DNA from: Siniperca chuatsi
Lineage: Eukaryota > Chordata > Actinopteri > Centrarchiformes > Sinipercidae
Length of the DNA: 64,000 nt
Assembly: GCF_020085105.1 (NCBI RefSeq)
Contig: NC_058044.1
Span: 28,090,206 to 28,154,205, forward strand
Reading direction: 5' to 3'
The notes under the pieces are model-generated. The model ran no database searches, had not been told where the DNA came from, and saw only the letters and a list, made by a program, of their open reading frames with translations. This document shows, piece by piece, positions 12,546 through 26,070 of the stretch (the stretch's first letter is position 1; each line of letters opens with the position of its first letter). Made by a program: the position numbers and the translations under genes.

Positions 12546-15128
12546 GCAACAAAACACCACACGTTTATTTGTCTGAGCTAACGTTACTAACATTAAGTTA
12601 ATCAACATTGCAAATAATGACCTAATACATCCATGACAATGACAATAAGTAAGCAAACTGCTTGAAACACTGGAATATTAACGTTAGCTTTTATTGGTCC
12701 ACAGCTATACTAGCTAGCGTTAACTTAGCTAAATAGCAGTCTTAATACCACTCTAAAAAACAATGACTTCATGACTTGAAAACAGTGAGGAGCTTAATAA
12801 TTCAAAACAGAGACAAATGTTTTGAAAAACCCTTTCTGCTGTGTCAAAGACTAATGACAGCAATGGGTTCTATAATAAATTCAAGTAGGTTACATCACTT
12901 TGACTTTATTTACTTTGACATCGGGTGTTCCACCACGCCCAGCTGTTCTGGTAACGTTAGCTTGGTTACATTTGTAGAGAAGATGTGGAGGCGGGATATA
13001 ATGTTACAGTACTGATACTCAAACTACGATTCTGACACAATCCTTTCCATAGTGAAACAATGAAAATGGTCATTTCCAAATAAGGAACAACCAAAAACCA
13101 TGGTTTTATTAAAAAGTCACTGTTAAAAGTAATAGTTCAAGTCCAGGCCAAACTGCACGTGCATGTATGTTGTTCTTACACACCCACTGTTGGAAGGTCA
13201 GACTGCCAAAACTGAATTACATTAAAATAATTACTTGTTGTTTAGTCATTGCAACTGGGGTTTTAAAACAATTAGGCTTACAATTTGATGCTGCATGATA
13301 TGGTAAAAAAAAAAAAAAATACGACAGATTACGATTGTGATATTATTTGAGATAGTGGGAATCATTTTTGCATCACAATTTTCATTTTCACTGAAAAAAC
13401 TAGTGAAATCATGATGATGTGACACTTGTTGGGGTCTGCACCAAGCAAACATGTTTTCGTTCATCTGGAGAACAAGATTTAGGTCAGGGCTTCTCTGCAG
13501 CACTACAGTACTTCATTATCCTTCATTAAGGATGTTTTGTCACACATTTTACTTTCATCAAAAATTTGTAGCTTCTGCTTTGGATATTGCACTTGGCCAT
13601 ATTGCAATTTCGATAATATTTTGATTAATTGTGCTTTGAAAAGCTCCCACCAAAGACACAGAACACATTATACAGCTGTTTTCACAGGGCGAATACTACT
13701 GTGATGAATAAACTGAACTTGATGTGTTAAATCACTCCCGACTATACTAGTTAAAAGACATCGTCGACACCATGATACAGTCTTGTGTGTACTGTGAAAC
13801 ACAGATTTGAATATGAGGTATAGTGTGAGGTGCTACTGAATACGCACATACATATAACACAGTTATATCAATCATTTAACTATTTATTTATATTGAGATG
13901 ACAATGATGAGAATACTACTCATTATAGAAAATACTCTCAATGTATTGCTTACATAACTTCTTATTAGTATTGCTGATTTTCACTTTGATTACTGTTATT
14001 GGTATTTGGCAGAAAAACACTATTCATTTATTTTGTTACCAGTGCTGACAAAGGCATACAAAATAAAAAGTGGTGGATGTATTTCTGAGATGAACACATT
14101 TAGAGAACATTAAATGTAATTCATGTGCATACTACACCATAGAAGATCTACATCTCTACTATGAGTATACAGTGTTTATACTACAACAATATCCACAACA
14201 ATTGACATAGATAAAAAGAGTAACACTATCTTAAAAAGAACCTGAATAAAAAATAACATCATTATCTTTTGGTCTTGCAGAAAACCATTGATGATTAAAT
14301 AAGGAGTACTAATGTCATATAATGTTACAAAGACTCTCAGCTCTCCCACTGTGGGGCATGTGATGTCCCTATTTACCTATACTAATACCTATAAAAATAC
14401 ACTCACATTTAAGTGTCTGCACTTTAAATTCACTTGAACCCAAGGCACAGTGTGTAAAGATCTCAAATATTATATTCTTCTGAAATCAAAACATCTTGGA
14501 ATTTTCTTTTTAATCATAAAGATGTACAGCACCTTACTCTTTTATGATGCTAATGGTCATAATGTTTGAACACTGAGACAAACATAGCATGCCTGAACAA
14601 ATTCTTCATTAATGTAGCATTAAGCAATTTCTCCCTCTAGGGGTCACAATTTGACTCAAAAACATTTAGTACTACATCAACTTTCACCAAATTTGTGTTG
14701 GCTATCATGTAGGCACGCACCTGCATGATGTTACTCAAACATTTAACAGAAACAGAACATAAGCATCCCATTAAAGTCCTCTTTTTTTTGCTACTTGTAT
14801 TTAAGTACAATACTCATTTCAGCCCTGGTATAGTCCGCTAACGCCTCAAAAGTATCTGGGTCCCTTTGGCTTGCTAGATATTTCACCCATATCACTTTGT
14901 TTAATTCAGCTCTCTGTCATAGAATGGCTGTTCAAGTATATAAGAGAGGGTTGTTGGCTAAAAGCAGCAGACTCAGGCATTGATCCTCAATGGGATCAAC
15001 AGCATGAGTAACCCTTTCCCACTACATGGTGATTCAAGTGTTAACATGAAAATATTGTTTAATGGACTTTTATGCTATCAGTCCTGACAACCATCAGTCT
15101 GACTGCCAGCTTGACATCATCGGAGGAC
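12546..15128. other. Intergenic region 3' of the intact MATE gene
   Basis: AT-rich, no gene recognised. About 14519 shares a short block (AAAGATGTACAGCACC) with 25689, downstream of the MATE pseudogene, so the duplicated unit included 3' flank. Confidence 0.5.
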
Positions 15129-18100
15129 TCAATTCAGCAGCCTGAGGAGGAAGTTGCTGGCAATGACTCCAGCGACGAGGATGCCGACCATGAGCAGCAA
15201 TGTGAAGCCACGCCGTAAAACCAGCTGTTTTATTGACAGAACATCTCCCACTGTAGTGGTAGTGGATTTATTCTGGCCTGGAATATGAACCTCCTGGTAT
15301 GTGTGGTCCTCCTCAGCACCCTCACAATTGGATGCAGTAGTACTGACCTGAGCCTGGTTGTGATTCGATTCTGGAGGTTTGAGGGTGAACCTTTAGTATT
15401 ATACAAAATACTGTCACATGAGGATGTTTCACTTAGTACGTCAGAGCTTACCTGTATTTTCCATCCCGACCATCTCTTTTTCTTCTCTGATCTGGACTCC
15501 TGCTCTCACAAGAGCCTGATCAGGGACATTAAAACAGTTGTAAACAGCAGGTTTTTAACTTCAAATACATCTCAAGACAAAGTAAAAAGAAGCATTTTGA
15601 TTTGTCAAGGGATAAAGGTACACACCTCTTCAGCAGCCTTGTTCCAATCGAGTTTGCACACAAATGTGACGAAGAAAATGGACTGCATTAAAACACAAAT
15701 GGTAAGTCCTGTCCATAGTCCTTTTACAGAAGATGAGAGAAGAGATTTAATGGCTTTGCTAAATGTTAGTTGACAAGCAGGAGATAAGACTACATACAGT
15801 ACTAATTGCAGAACTGTACATTAATGGTCTGCTCTTACCAACAATGCCCATATTTGCTGCAAACATCAGGGTCACACCAATAGGAAAGCCAATGAAGTAG
15901 TATCCCACCAGATTACACAGAGCACCAATCAACTGTTTTCCTGCTCCTCTGAGAACACCTCCAGCCACACCCTGTCAATATCAAACAGAGATTTGGTCGA
16001 ATCACATACTGTATGTGTCAATACTGGGTCTGAAATCCTGATTACTTACATGAAATAGTTTCTCACCGCAACGGCATCACCAAGATGCATGAAACAAAAT
16101 ATGATCATGACGTCAGCAACCCTCTGTAAAATGTCTCTAAAAAACATGCAGATAGAGATTCTTGATGGACACTAAAACATGTTTAAGGAATTATGAGTTC
16201 TTTAGTGAGGTAACTATACAAAAATATCTCCAGCTAATTGATAAATACAATGAATACTGCATGTAAACAAGACCTTTCCACTCATGATGAAATAAGAAGC
16301 GTATACTATGACATTACCTAACATGGGAAAAACTGGGAAAACATGTGATCAGCTAATGTAATAATTTGAAATGAATTAGGTTTGATTAGGTTGACTGAAA
16401 CTGAACAATCTGCAAAAGACTCCCAAAAATGGGATGAACAGCTGTCCTAGCAGTGTTTAATGTGGCATCACCAATAAGGAGCTCAGTTTTTGTGAGTCAG
16501 CATGAAGATGATGACCTTAGTTAATGTATAACAGTCTGGGCAGCAAACTGCAACTAAGGATACACAAAATAACTGAATAATTCTGTCAGTGCAAGAAAGT
16601 GAAGGATATTGTGTGAAAGACTTTACTCACTGCTCTAATGTGAAAATGTATCCAATTACATTTCTGGCAATGCTGAGACTGGCTCCAACAAAACATGCAA
16701 TTATGACTGCCGTGGGAAAAAGAAACAAAAAACAGTTGTTAATAAATTGAACACAAAAAGTTTGTACTGAACAATTTACATATCAAATTCACCAGGGAAG
16801 AAGTGAACGCAATAAATCTTTTTATTTAATTATTTTATAATATTTAGAATGGGTGTTTCAATTGTAAGAAGTAGTTTGTAGCTCAAAACTGTGGATTATA
16901 CATCCAAACTGAGGACGTTTTGGCTGTAATAATTCATTTTAAATATCACACGTGATTATTGATGCCGCCATTTGTGGGTTAAATTTTCTCAGATTCAATG
17001 TTCAAAAAGTTCAATTCAATTCCTTCTTCAGGCCATGCTTTGAATTACATGACAATCATAATCATTGAAATGAACATTCAGATCGAACATCAGTACAAAC
17101 AAAATGTATTCCTTAGGTTTTGAGAAAAGTCCAGACGACACAGAGCTGCTATCTGACAGGTGACATTTACAGCAGGAGTGGTGATATGGCCCAGAAAACA
17201 GCAGCAGAACATAATGACACAGACAACTGTATCACCTGTTTTACTGATGCTGTCTGGCTTTTCAACAGATAGCACCAGTTCACTTTATTAACACTGCATT
17301 TTCAGATGATTGGCATGCAGTTTGTTTCAATGCCTGTTTTCATGTGCGTCATGTGGTCTGTGTTGCTGTTAAGAGGATTTTGTGTTGATGAGACACTTAT
17401 TCTTATTACAAATGGCCAGTAAATTACTACTACCGCTCAGCCCAAGTGAAAAGGCGTTTCAGGCTTTCTTACATGCACAAATGATGGGGACTTTGCAAGA
17501 CAGCTTGGCCTGCTCTGTGTTTCCTGCACCAAGAGCATTCCCAACCCGCACACTGGCAGCAGCAGAGAACCCTAATGGGAACTATGGGAAAAAATAGATG
17601 AGTCATTAATTTAAGTATAATTTCATCAGAGTAATGGCCAACATATAAGCAAAGGGTTAACATTTACGATGAATACATAATTGATAGTAGGAAAAACATT
17701 TAGAGGAGTTACCATGTAAGCTACAATCGCCAGCTCATATGCTATGGACTGAGCTCCCAGCTCCGCCTCACTAATCACACCGGCCAGGAATCCTCCCACT
17801 TCAAATATCCACCACTCCAGACAAAGCATAAGCATACTGGGGATGGCCAGCTGGACGAAGGGACCCCACTCCTGCAGACAGTCCAGTGACCAACCTGTGG
17901 GTCATAGGTCTGCACATTAAGCTGTAGTAGGTCTTTTCATTTTTCATTTCATGTTAGAGCTAACTCCTGTGAGCAGCTGGTTAAGCTCACTGAGTAAAAT
18001 CACAATACAAAAAAGGACGGACATATGCTGATGTGGTATTGATGCTTGACAAAATCTATCTGTATGAGTTTATTATTTAAAATAATTCAAATACTGCAGG

Positions 18101-21100
18101 TGTATTTTAGAAGTCATAAAGTGAGCTTAAAGTTTAACAGAGCCCAGTTCGCAAGTCAGAATTACTGACCTGCTGGCAAATTATTGCTAGCCTTCTGACA
18201 AATTTGAACTTAAAAGTAAATCCTTACTCGGGCGAGCTGCGTCACCACTGTAACCTCTCCTCTTCACTACATTACACAGTTATAGAGTTAACATAACTAA
18301 TTTAATCAAACATTACACTCTGGAATGTTCACAATGGACAACCAATTAAGAAGTTGTGAAAGACCAGAGATCTGAATGATGAAAGAGGATGAAATTACTG
18401 GATAGAAGACGAGAATTAATGCAGTCAACCCCATAAGAACACATTTTAATCAATTTCCTGTCGTGGTCAATAAAAATGAGAAAACAACTGACCTCCCCAT
18501 GTGGCCTTATGCAGACCCCTACAGCAGATGTAAACATATAAGACCACAGCCAGCAAATACTGTGAGCTAGCATTGGCTGCTGCAGATCCACTTTAAGAAA
18601 CAAAAACAGCAGATTTTAGAGCACAGAGGAAAAGAAGACACAGAAGAACGCACTTGTTTGTGACAGCTGTTCATGGTTATGAAACTAAGCTTCATATAAA
18701 TTTTGTGCTGTTCAGATGGTAATTCAGATTCTTATAAAAGAGGTTACTGAATAATAACACACTGAGTGACAAGAAAACAGATGCTAATGTCATACAACAC
18801 AACAATCCAGTGATAAACACATCATGTGTGGAACTGACAAATAATAATAAATGCTGAATTGGATAATTTTTTGACTGAATTTGTAAGGCATTGTTACACT
18901 GGATTGGTATAGTCTTATTATCAGGCCAGATTGATTGACAAACATTACCAAAAAACATGTTTGGGTATCTCCTGTAGTGTAATGTAGCTTGCATATTTAA
19001 TACACCTCAACTTACTTAAATTCAGTGACATAACATGTTAATGCGTATAAGCAGAAATAAATACACATCTCATTGTTTCTCCTGATATAATTGAATGTTA
19101 TAATATACTAATAATGAGTAAGCTCTACTACAAAATAATGACGATATAAAAACTCACGCAATGCCCAAATCCAGACGGTAGAGGAAGATGTAGTTGATGA
19201 TTGCGTTGAAGACATTTCCAATCGCTCCAGTTATAACCTGAGGCCATATAATTCCCTGTAAACCACAGTACAACCAGGTATCAATATTCATTTTAATAAC
19301 TATGGTCCAGCCATTAACTGACATAAGTGGGTTTGCATTGCTGTACCTGATTTTGAAGATACCTCTGTTGCAGCTGGTACATAAAAGCAGCCTGAAGAAG
19401 GAAATAGAAAATTGAGTCAGTGTCATTTTGGCATTCTGTAGGCAAAAAAAAAATCTTCTCTGAAATCTGTGTGTATTGTATCATTATCTTCATACACAGT
19501 AATTAGAATGCACCAAACTCACTGGCAGAGCAGGCATGAAGATCTTCACATACAGCTGGGAGAGACTTCATGCAGAAAGACAACAAGCAAATATGCATGT
19601 GAAACTGTGGGATTGAAACATATTATTCTACATATAATGGACATATAAAAGATGAGGTTATGAGTCATTAGATTCATCATCTGATGACAATGTTGGGTCT
19701 GGATCTTAATCAGTGCATGAATCTAACTAAACATGTCTTATATGTCCGATAAACTGTAAACTACTCAGTCTTATAAAAAACTAAATACATTGCAAACATT
19801 TTGTTGTCATCAAAAGATGCATAGGTATTAAGCCCTGCAGACAGACACACTTAGCAACTAGCTGGTAAACATAGTGGAGCATTTTGCAGCTAAAGAGACA
19901 TATCTTTCCCTCAGGAGTTGTTGGAGACCAAACTACAACTAAATGGAGAGTGAATATTGGATTTACATTCATCGGGTGGCCAGAAACACAACATTAAATG
20001 AATGCTATTGTTGCTCCGTATCTGCTGGAAATAAGCAGATATTTGCTAATAAGTTTGCCATATCTACACTTAAAAAGTGACAGTGTTGTGTTTACGGCTT
20101 TTTTCTGCTGCCCCCATGTGACCACAAAATTAAGTTAATTTAGGTTTAATCTAGAGGTGCACTCAAATTACTAGATTAATTTGCAGAAATGAACAGCGCT
20201 GAAGTTATTGCATTCATTCCAGTTCTAAATTTCTAAAAGTGTCAACAGTTTGTCAGTCGAGATGAGGCCACACGTCCAGTAGTGTCACTTGATGAGATGT
20301 ATGTTGTTTTGGGGATTGTTAATGACTGACCTGGCGACCTCTGGGCTCTGTTTGACAGCAAGTAGGAGGGGTTCAGTGTTGATGAGGACAGCCCAGCAGG
20401 GGAAACAGGCCAGCAGCAGAATCAGAATCCCCCTCTGGAGAATCACACCCACACGCTTCAAGTTACCGCTCCCATACGTCTGCATGAAACAGGTAGACAC
20501 ATACTCAAATAAGCAGAGTTGGAAAACACCAAATCACACCAATAACCAAGGGTATGACTGGTCAAAGAAAACTAACTTGATACAAAAGCACATTGTTGAG
20601 TTGTTTTAAAGGAGACCCCAGGACAACCTGGGAACCCAGCAGTAGCGGTTGTGTTTGTGTTGGTTAGATGAATACAGCGAGAGAACAACCTCTGGTGAGG
20701 ACATTACCTGAGATATGAGGGTATCGCATGTTAACGACAAACCAGTGCCAATGGAAATACCAGTGACATTAACCACCTGCAATAACAAACAAAACAAAAA
20801 CATCATTCCGGGAAAAAGATAGAGCATTCAAACACCAGTACTGGCAGGCTGGGAGACCAGTCCAAACACAGATAGGGCTCGAGCAAGTATCCTCACCGCA
20901 ATTGATAATGACACTCCTGCAAGTTCAGTTTTTCCCAGGTGACCACAGAACACAGTGCTGACGAAACTGATCATAAAGACCATCAACTGGGAAATGACCT
21001 GGAGTACAAAAACAAACATATACCTTTGCTCATTTTCTTGTTTATACAAATGCCAGATACATTCATACGAAAATAAATATAAACATGAAGAAAAATTCTA

Positions 21101-22105
21101 GAACATCGAGTAAAGACCTAATAGATATCATTAGCCTTACTGTAAAAAAATATAGCAAATATATAAGGGAACATGTGTTGTTGTGGCTCTCGGCATCTTT
21201 AGAAATGATTTTAAAAGATGTGTAACAAATGCATATTCCAAATAACCAACTAAATACCAGTGGTTGCAGAAATTAGGTGTTCAGTTGAATTCAACAATGT
21301 AATTATCTATAGGGCCTAACTAAAAATATAATCATAAGAGCAAGTCCATACATCTCATCACATTTTGAAACAAAAGCAGGAAAACAAGTGAGCCCCAGAC
21401 CCTCAAGGGGCCCGAAGGCTCCAGGTTTACAGTGTTATGTTTGTGGTACTTTGCTTATTGCTAATTTGTTTTGACAAAACTGTATGCAGCAGTATATGCA
21501 CAATATAAACTGATCTAAGGTGAGGCTTGCATTATTACATAGTCTTGAGGCCCCCTATCTGGTAGAGGGGCCCTGAGTTTAAATCTAGTTTATTTCAGTT
21601 TATCTATACTTACATAGCACATACTGTATTCCTTAATAAATGTGTGCTTCATAAAGTTATAACGAACTAATTGCAAATACATACACAATGCAGAGAGAGT
21701 GAGAGAAACGTGGTCACCTTCAAACAACATTTAAGTTAAAAGAAAGCACTTAGAAATCAGTTGAGTCAGGGCCCAAACACTGACCAAATACATACGAGGT
21801 ACGATACACGAGGACTGCATTGTATACGCATACATACATGCATACTGTACATAAACAGTACACAGAGGACACTAGACGTGGACACGCTGTGGTGTGTCTA
21901 AACTCAGTCTTACCACTGGTCCCGCTAGCTTGAAAAGTTGTACGACCTCATTCCGGTAGACCGGCGGGATGAAGCCCCCCATGCTCTTCAGGCAAGAGTC
22001 ACAGCCTTTACCGGAGCCCTGAACCGAAGAAGCCGCTTCAATTGATTTTAAATCTTCATTCACTCCGTCAGTATATTTAATTGGCGTTTTTCCCGAACCG
22101 TCCAT
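15129..22105 (-). CDS. slc47a1: Multidrug and toxin extrusion (MATE/SLC47A) transporter, intact
   Basis: This is a proton-coupled organic cation exporter of the plasma membrane, with 12-13 membrane segments expected. The reconstructed exons are 22105-21914, 20998-20897, 20776-20708, 20479-20331, 19565-19523, 19391-19347, 19255-19158, 18590-18493, 17894-17713, 17581-17473, 16706-16631, 16136-16067, 15971-15839, 15720-15626, 15515-15452 and 15370-15129. All 16 are in phase, giving 1767 nt and 588 residues; human MATE1 has 570. Diagnostic stretches are [70 protein letters not shown] and the C-terminal KQLVLRRGF. Acidic residues known to matter in mammalian MATE1 are present as E292, E297 and E319. 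The fourth (human E389) is Asp408 here. Mammalian SLC47A1 and SLC47A2 are both similar, so the paralogue name is provisional. Confidence 0.94.
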
Positions 22106-22433
22106 GACAGAACAAACTATGGTGTTCTCAACAGACAGACCAGAGTAATTTCTGTTACTGTTACCCCTTGACAGCGACAATGTCAAATGAGGTTAGTACG
22201 TCTAACTACGTCTTTGGTAAGCTGCGCAGACGTGAGGAGCGGTTGGTGAATACGCACGTTCTTCAGTTTTCTTCGAAGCCAAGCACCTCGTGCAGCAGTT
22301 TTGGGGCGTCACTTTCACTGGGTAGACCTAACGGTGCATTCAAGTACACATTATGAGGTTCAGTTTACTTAGACCGAGTGCAATACATACATCCAGTTAT
22401 ATACTCTGTGCAGTGTATAATGACATGAAGCCA

Positions 22434-22640
22434 GTGGGGGAATGTAACTAGCTACTACAGTGCATTTACTTAAGTACTAAACAATTTTGAGGTACTTGTA
22501 ATTTACTTGAGTGTTACCATTTTATGCTTACATTTTGGAGGCAAATATTGTACTTTTTACTCTACTTAATAGCTTTATTTACTAGTTAGTATTGCTACTT
22601 TTTCTTAAGTAAAAGATCTGAATACTTCTTCCACCACTGC
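22434..22640 (+). repeat. Short non-autonomous DNA transposon-like repeat
   Basis: It is a 200-bp AT-rich element with imperfect inverted ends (CAGTGGGGGAATGTAAC against the complement of CTTCTTCCACCACTG). Its body contains GAGGTACTTGTAATTTACTT and ATATTGTACTTTTTACTCTA. It is a common repeat in fish genomes by memory and lies just upstream of the intact MATE gene. Confidence 0.6.
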
Positions 22641-22661
22641 ATATGGCTCCAGTTATACATA

Positions 22662-23527
22662 CAGTGGTGTGAAAAAGTGTTTGCCCTGTTCCTGATTTCT
22701 TTTTTTTTGCATGTTTGTCACACTTAAATGTTTCAGATCATCAAACAAATTTAAATATTAGTCAAAGATAACACAAGTAAACACAAAATGAAGTTTTTAA
22801 ATGAAGGTTGTTATTATTAAGGGAAAACAAAATCCAAACCTACATGGCCCTGTGTGAAATAGTGATTGCCCCCTAAAACTAATAACTGGTTGGGCCACCC
22901 TTAGCAGCAACAACTGCAATCAAGCGTTTGCGATAACTTACAATGAGTCTTTTACAGCGCTGTGGAGGAATTTTGGCCCACTCATCTTTGCAGAATTGTT
23001 GTAATTCAGCCACATTGGAGGGTTTTTGAGCATTGACTGCCTTTTTAAGGTCATGCCGCAGCATCTCAATAGGATTAATTTAACTCATTCAGAGACCCAC
23101 AACAACATCCAAAGGACTGCAGGCCTCACTTGCCTCAGTTAAGGTCAGTGTTCATGACTCCACCATAAGAAAGACACATTAAGGCTCGTTTCATTTTTGC
23201 CAGAAAACATCTTGATGATTCCCAAGACTTTTGGGAAAATACTCTGTGGACTGACGAGACAAAAGTTGAACTTTTTGGAAGGTGTGTGTCCCATTACATC
23301 TGATGTAAAAGTAACACCGCATTTCAGGAAAAGATCGTACCAACAGTAAAATATGGTGGTGGTAGTGTGATGGTCTGGGGCTGTTTTTTTTGCCCAGTTC
23401 ATTGTGTTTACTTGTGTTATCTTTGACTAATATTTAAATTTGTTTGATGATCTGAAACATTTAAGTGTGACAAACATGCAAAAAAATAAGAAATCAGGAA
23501 GGGGGCAAACACTTTTTCACACCACTG
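22662..23527. mobile_element. Rearranged Tc1/mariner element with TA target duplication
   Basis: Terminal inverted repeats begin CAGTGGTGTGAAAAAGTGTT and end with the complement, AACACTTTTTCACACCACTG. They are flanked by TA on both sides. The inverted ends extend over roughly 100-130 bp. Inside are transposase remnants on opposite strands. A C-terminal piece is on the minus strand (23064-22879, EEL/KDEWAKIPPQRCKRLI type). The central DDE-region piece is on the plus strand (about 23190-23390; DETKVELFG, then [15 protein letters not shown]). Stops and frameshifts interrupt both. Confidence 0.85.
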
Positions 23528-25752
23528 TATGTGCCTGTGTCTGCCTCCTGTGCTGCAGCAGCATGTGTGTGTCTCTTATGTACTACTACAAATGAATATC
23601 CCTTAGCCCTTGTTTTAAATATCAATGCCATTTGTAAATATTCTTAAAATAACTCAGGGGTGTTTATAAAGCTGATAAAGATGATTAGTTAAGCTAGGTT
23701 TATTTTCAGGAAATTAGTCAGGTTTAAATAGGTTTAACAAAGCTTATCATGGAAACTCATCCAGACTATCCCGGCCCCAGTTAGGCTAGATTTCAAGTTT
23801 AGCTTCACTTGAGCTTTTATCAGTGAAATCAGCTTATATTTACAGCTGTAGGGTGAACATAATAAGTCAGAACACATTGCATGTCAAATAATCACAGTTT
23901 GACATACACACACACTGCAGTTATTTGCGAATAAAAATGTGAAGCTCAGACATGAAAGCATCTGCAGTATCACAGTCAAACTATGTGCTTCCAAATGCAC
24001 TGAAAATGATTTGCTTTTAGGTTACTGTTAAATGCTGTAGACCCATGGCTGTAACTGTGACAGTCATTTTAACCATTTGTTCTCACTTTAAATGTCATGT
24101 GAAGAAAATCCAAGAAAATTAAAAAAGACATCCAAAAATACTTTCATTGAAAAGGACAATACAGACACCAATCTGAATGTATTTCAACAATATTTCCACC
24201 ACATGGAGACTGTTATGTCACTTGTACAGGCTATGGAGCATAATCCAACTGACAGACCTTAAACTGCTAGAACATGCAAATTACAATACATAACCTGTCT
24301 AGGGTTCTTCCTAGGTGACACTTCAGTGTCTTGCATCTTGCACATGTAGATTAATTTTTAACAGTCATGATACAGAGAAAAGGGACTCACACTCACACTG
24401 GACATGAACCAAAGATGACAAGAAGATACAAGGAAGGCACGTACACAGACTGAGCCAACAGGGGAGTTAAATGGCACAGAGGTCATCTCTACTTGTGTCA
24501 AAGTCTGAGCTGACCTCTGGGGGGGCAACATGCTGTCAAGGTTTTGGATTTGTTTATGGCAGTGGTTTTATCTTGTTTTGTACAATATTTCATCCTTTGC
24601 ATTATGTGTATATTATGTGCTACTCTCTGGCCTATGAATGTTGCAGTGTTCTCTTTACATCTTTATTGGGAGGTGATGAGATCTGCACTTGATGTCATGA
24701 TCCGATTAGCTGATTTTAGATGGCTTTACGGAACAACTTAAACATGTTTATTAGGCTCATTCAAGCCAGGCTTCCCCCAGTAAGCCTGGATTTTCTGAGC
24801 CTTCTTTTTGAAACACCTCTCTATTTAGCTAAAAATGTTTTGGCAGTGTCACTTACACAGTTACACACACTGACACCTAAAAGCTGCCCAGTATAACCCC
24901 AAATTAATCATTACAGAAGCAACTGATTATCAACTGATTGCTTAAAGGAACATTATCTTTGTCATCATACACACGATAATTACACATGATAATTCAAAGT
25001 GCTTTTCATTAGACATCAAGAATAAAACAGTATAAATATAAAAAACAAAAAAAGAGAAGAGCAGGGAGATTTTAGATCAAATCAGATCTAAAAACAGATA
25101 AAGTTGAATTAAAAGCAACAGCAAACATGTGTTTTTCATTTTGATTTATTTAATAACAAGGTGTAAAGCTAAAAGCAGCTTGTCCATGTTTGTATTAAAA
25201 TCTGAAATCAATCAGTTGACCAGTGTGTCTTGAGGTGACTTTTGAAATTTAAGTCTGGATCCATGACTGCACCAAGATTTCTGATTTAAGTTTTAGTTGT
25301 CAGTGACATGGATTAAGATGAGCACTGACTTTTAGTCCTTCTTCTTAGGGACCAAAAACTATTATTTCAACACAGATAAGTACATTTGAGATCCGAATAA
25401 TTATGATTATTATATTGTTGCTGTTGAGTTAAAACTAACATGTACACATCAAATAAAAGTGGAACCCTGAGGAACGCCATACATGCCAGTCTGATTTGTG
25501 CTGATTTGAAGTACAAGGTGAATTTCTACACTACATATTCACTTAGCATCTGAAGAATAAAATCATCAGACATGAAAAATGTTAATCCTAAAATTGAAAC
25601 ATCTTTGAATTCACATTCTAACTCCACTTATAGCCATATTCATCTTTTTACATGCCCAATACCTGTGCTACTGAACTCATATGCATAAAGATGTACAGCA
25701 CCTAACTATTAATGCTCACTGTGGTTTTTCAAATATAGCACTGGAATATTAA
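23528..25752. other. Intergenic between the intact MATE gene and the pseudogene
   Basis: No exon or RNA gene recognised. The sequence is AT-rich with short open stretches lacking known domains. Confidence 0.45.
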
Positions 25753-26070
25753 AGGGGGAACTCCACTGATTTTACACATCAAAATCTGTTTACAGGTCTT
25801 GGGGAGTACCACTGCACCTGTGAAAAAAGTTGTATACTGTAAAGGCTTTTGTGGCTCCAGAGGGAGCTGCATGAAATCTGATAAACTGTCTCAAGTGGCC
25901 AAGTCAGTGCCAGTTGGGTCTGAAGACTACAAGTTTGAAAATGAAAACATTCTGGGGGTGTCGAGTTAGAAAGATGTGATCTTACCAGAGCTATGTAGCC
26001 TCATCTGTGCTTGAGGCTAGCGGCCCGAATCTCCGAACGAACTCTCCGTGGTTGACTTGCATTGTGGGTA
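25753..26070 (+). repeat. Teleost dispersed repeat downstream of the MATE pseudogene
   Basis: It begins AAAGGGGGAACTCCACTGAT and contains TTTACAGGTCTTGGGGAGTA and TTGTGGCTCCAGAGGGAG. It resembles a common fish interspersed repeat (memory). It separates the truncated last exon (26143) from 3' flank homologous to that of the intact gene (25689 against 14519). Confidence 0.5.
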
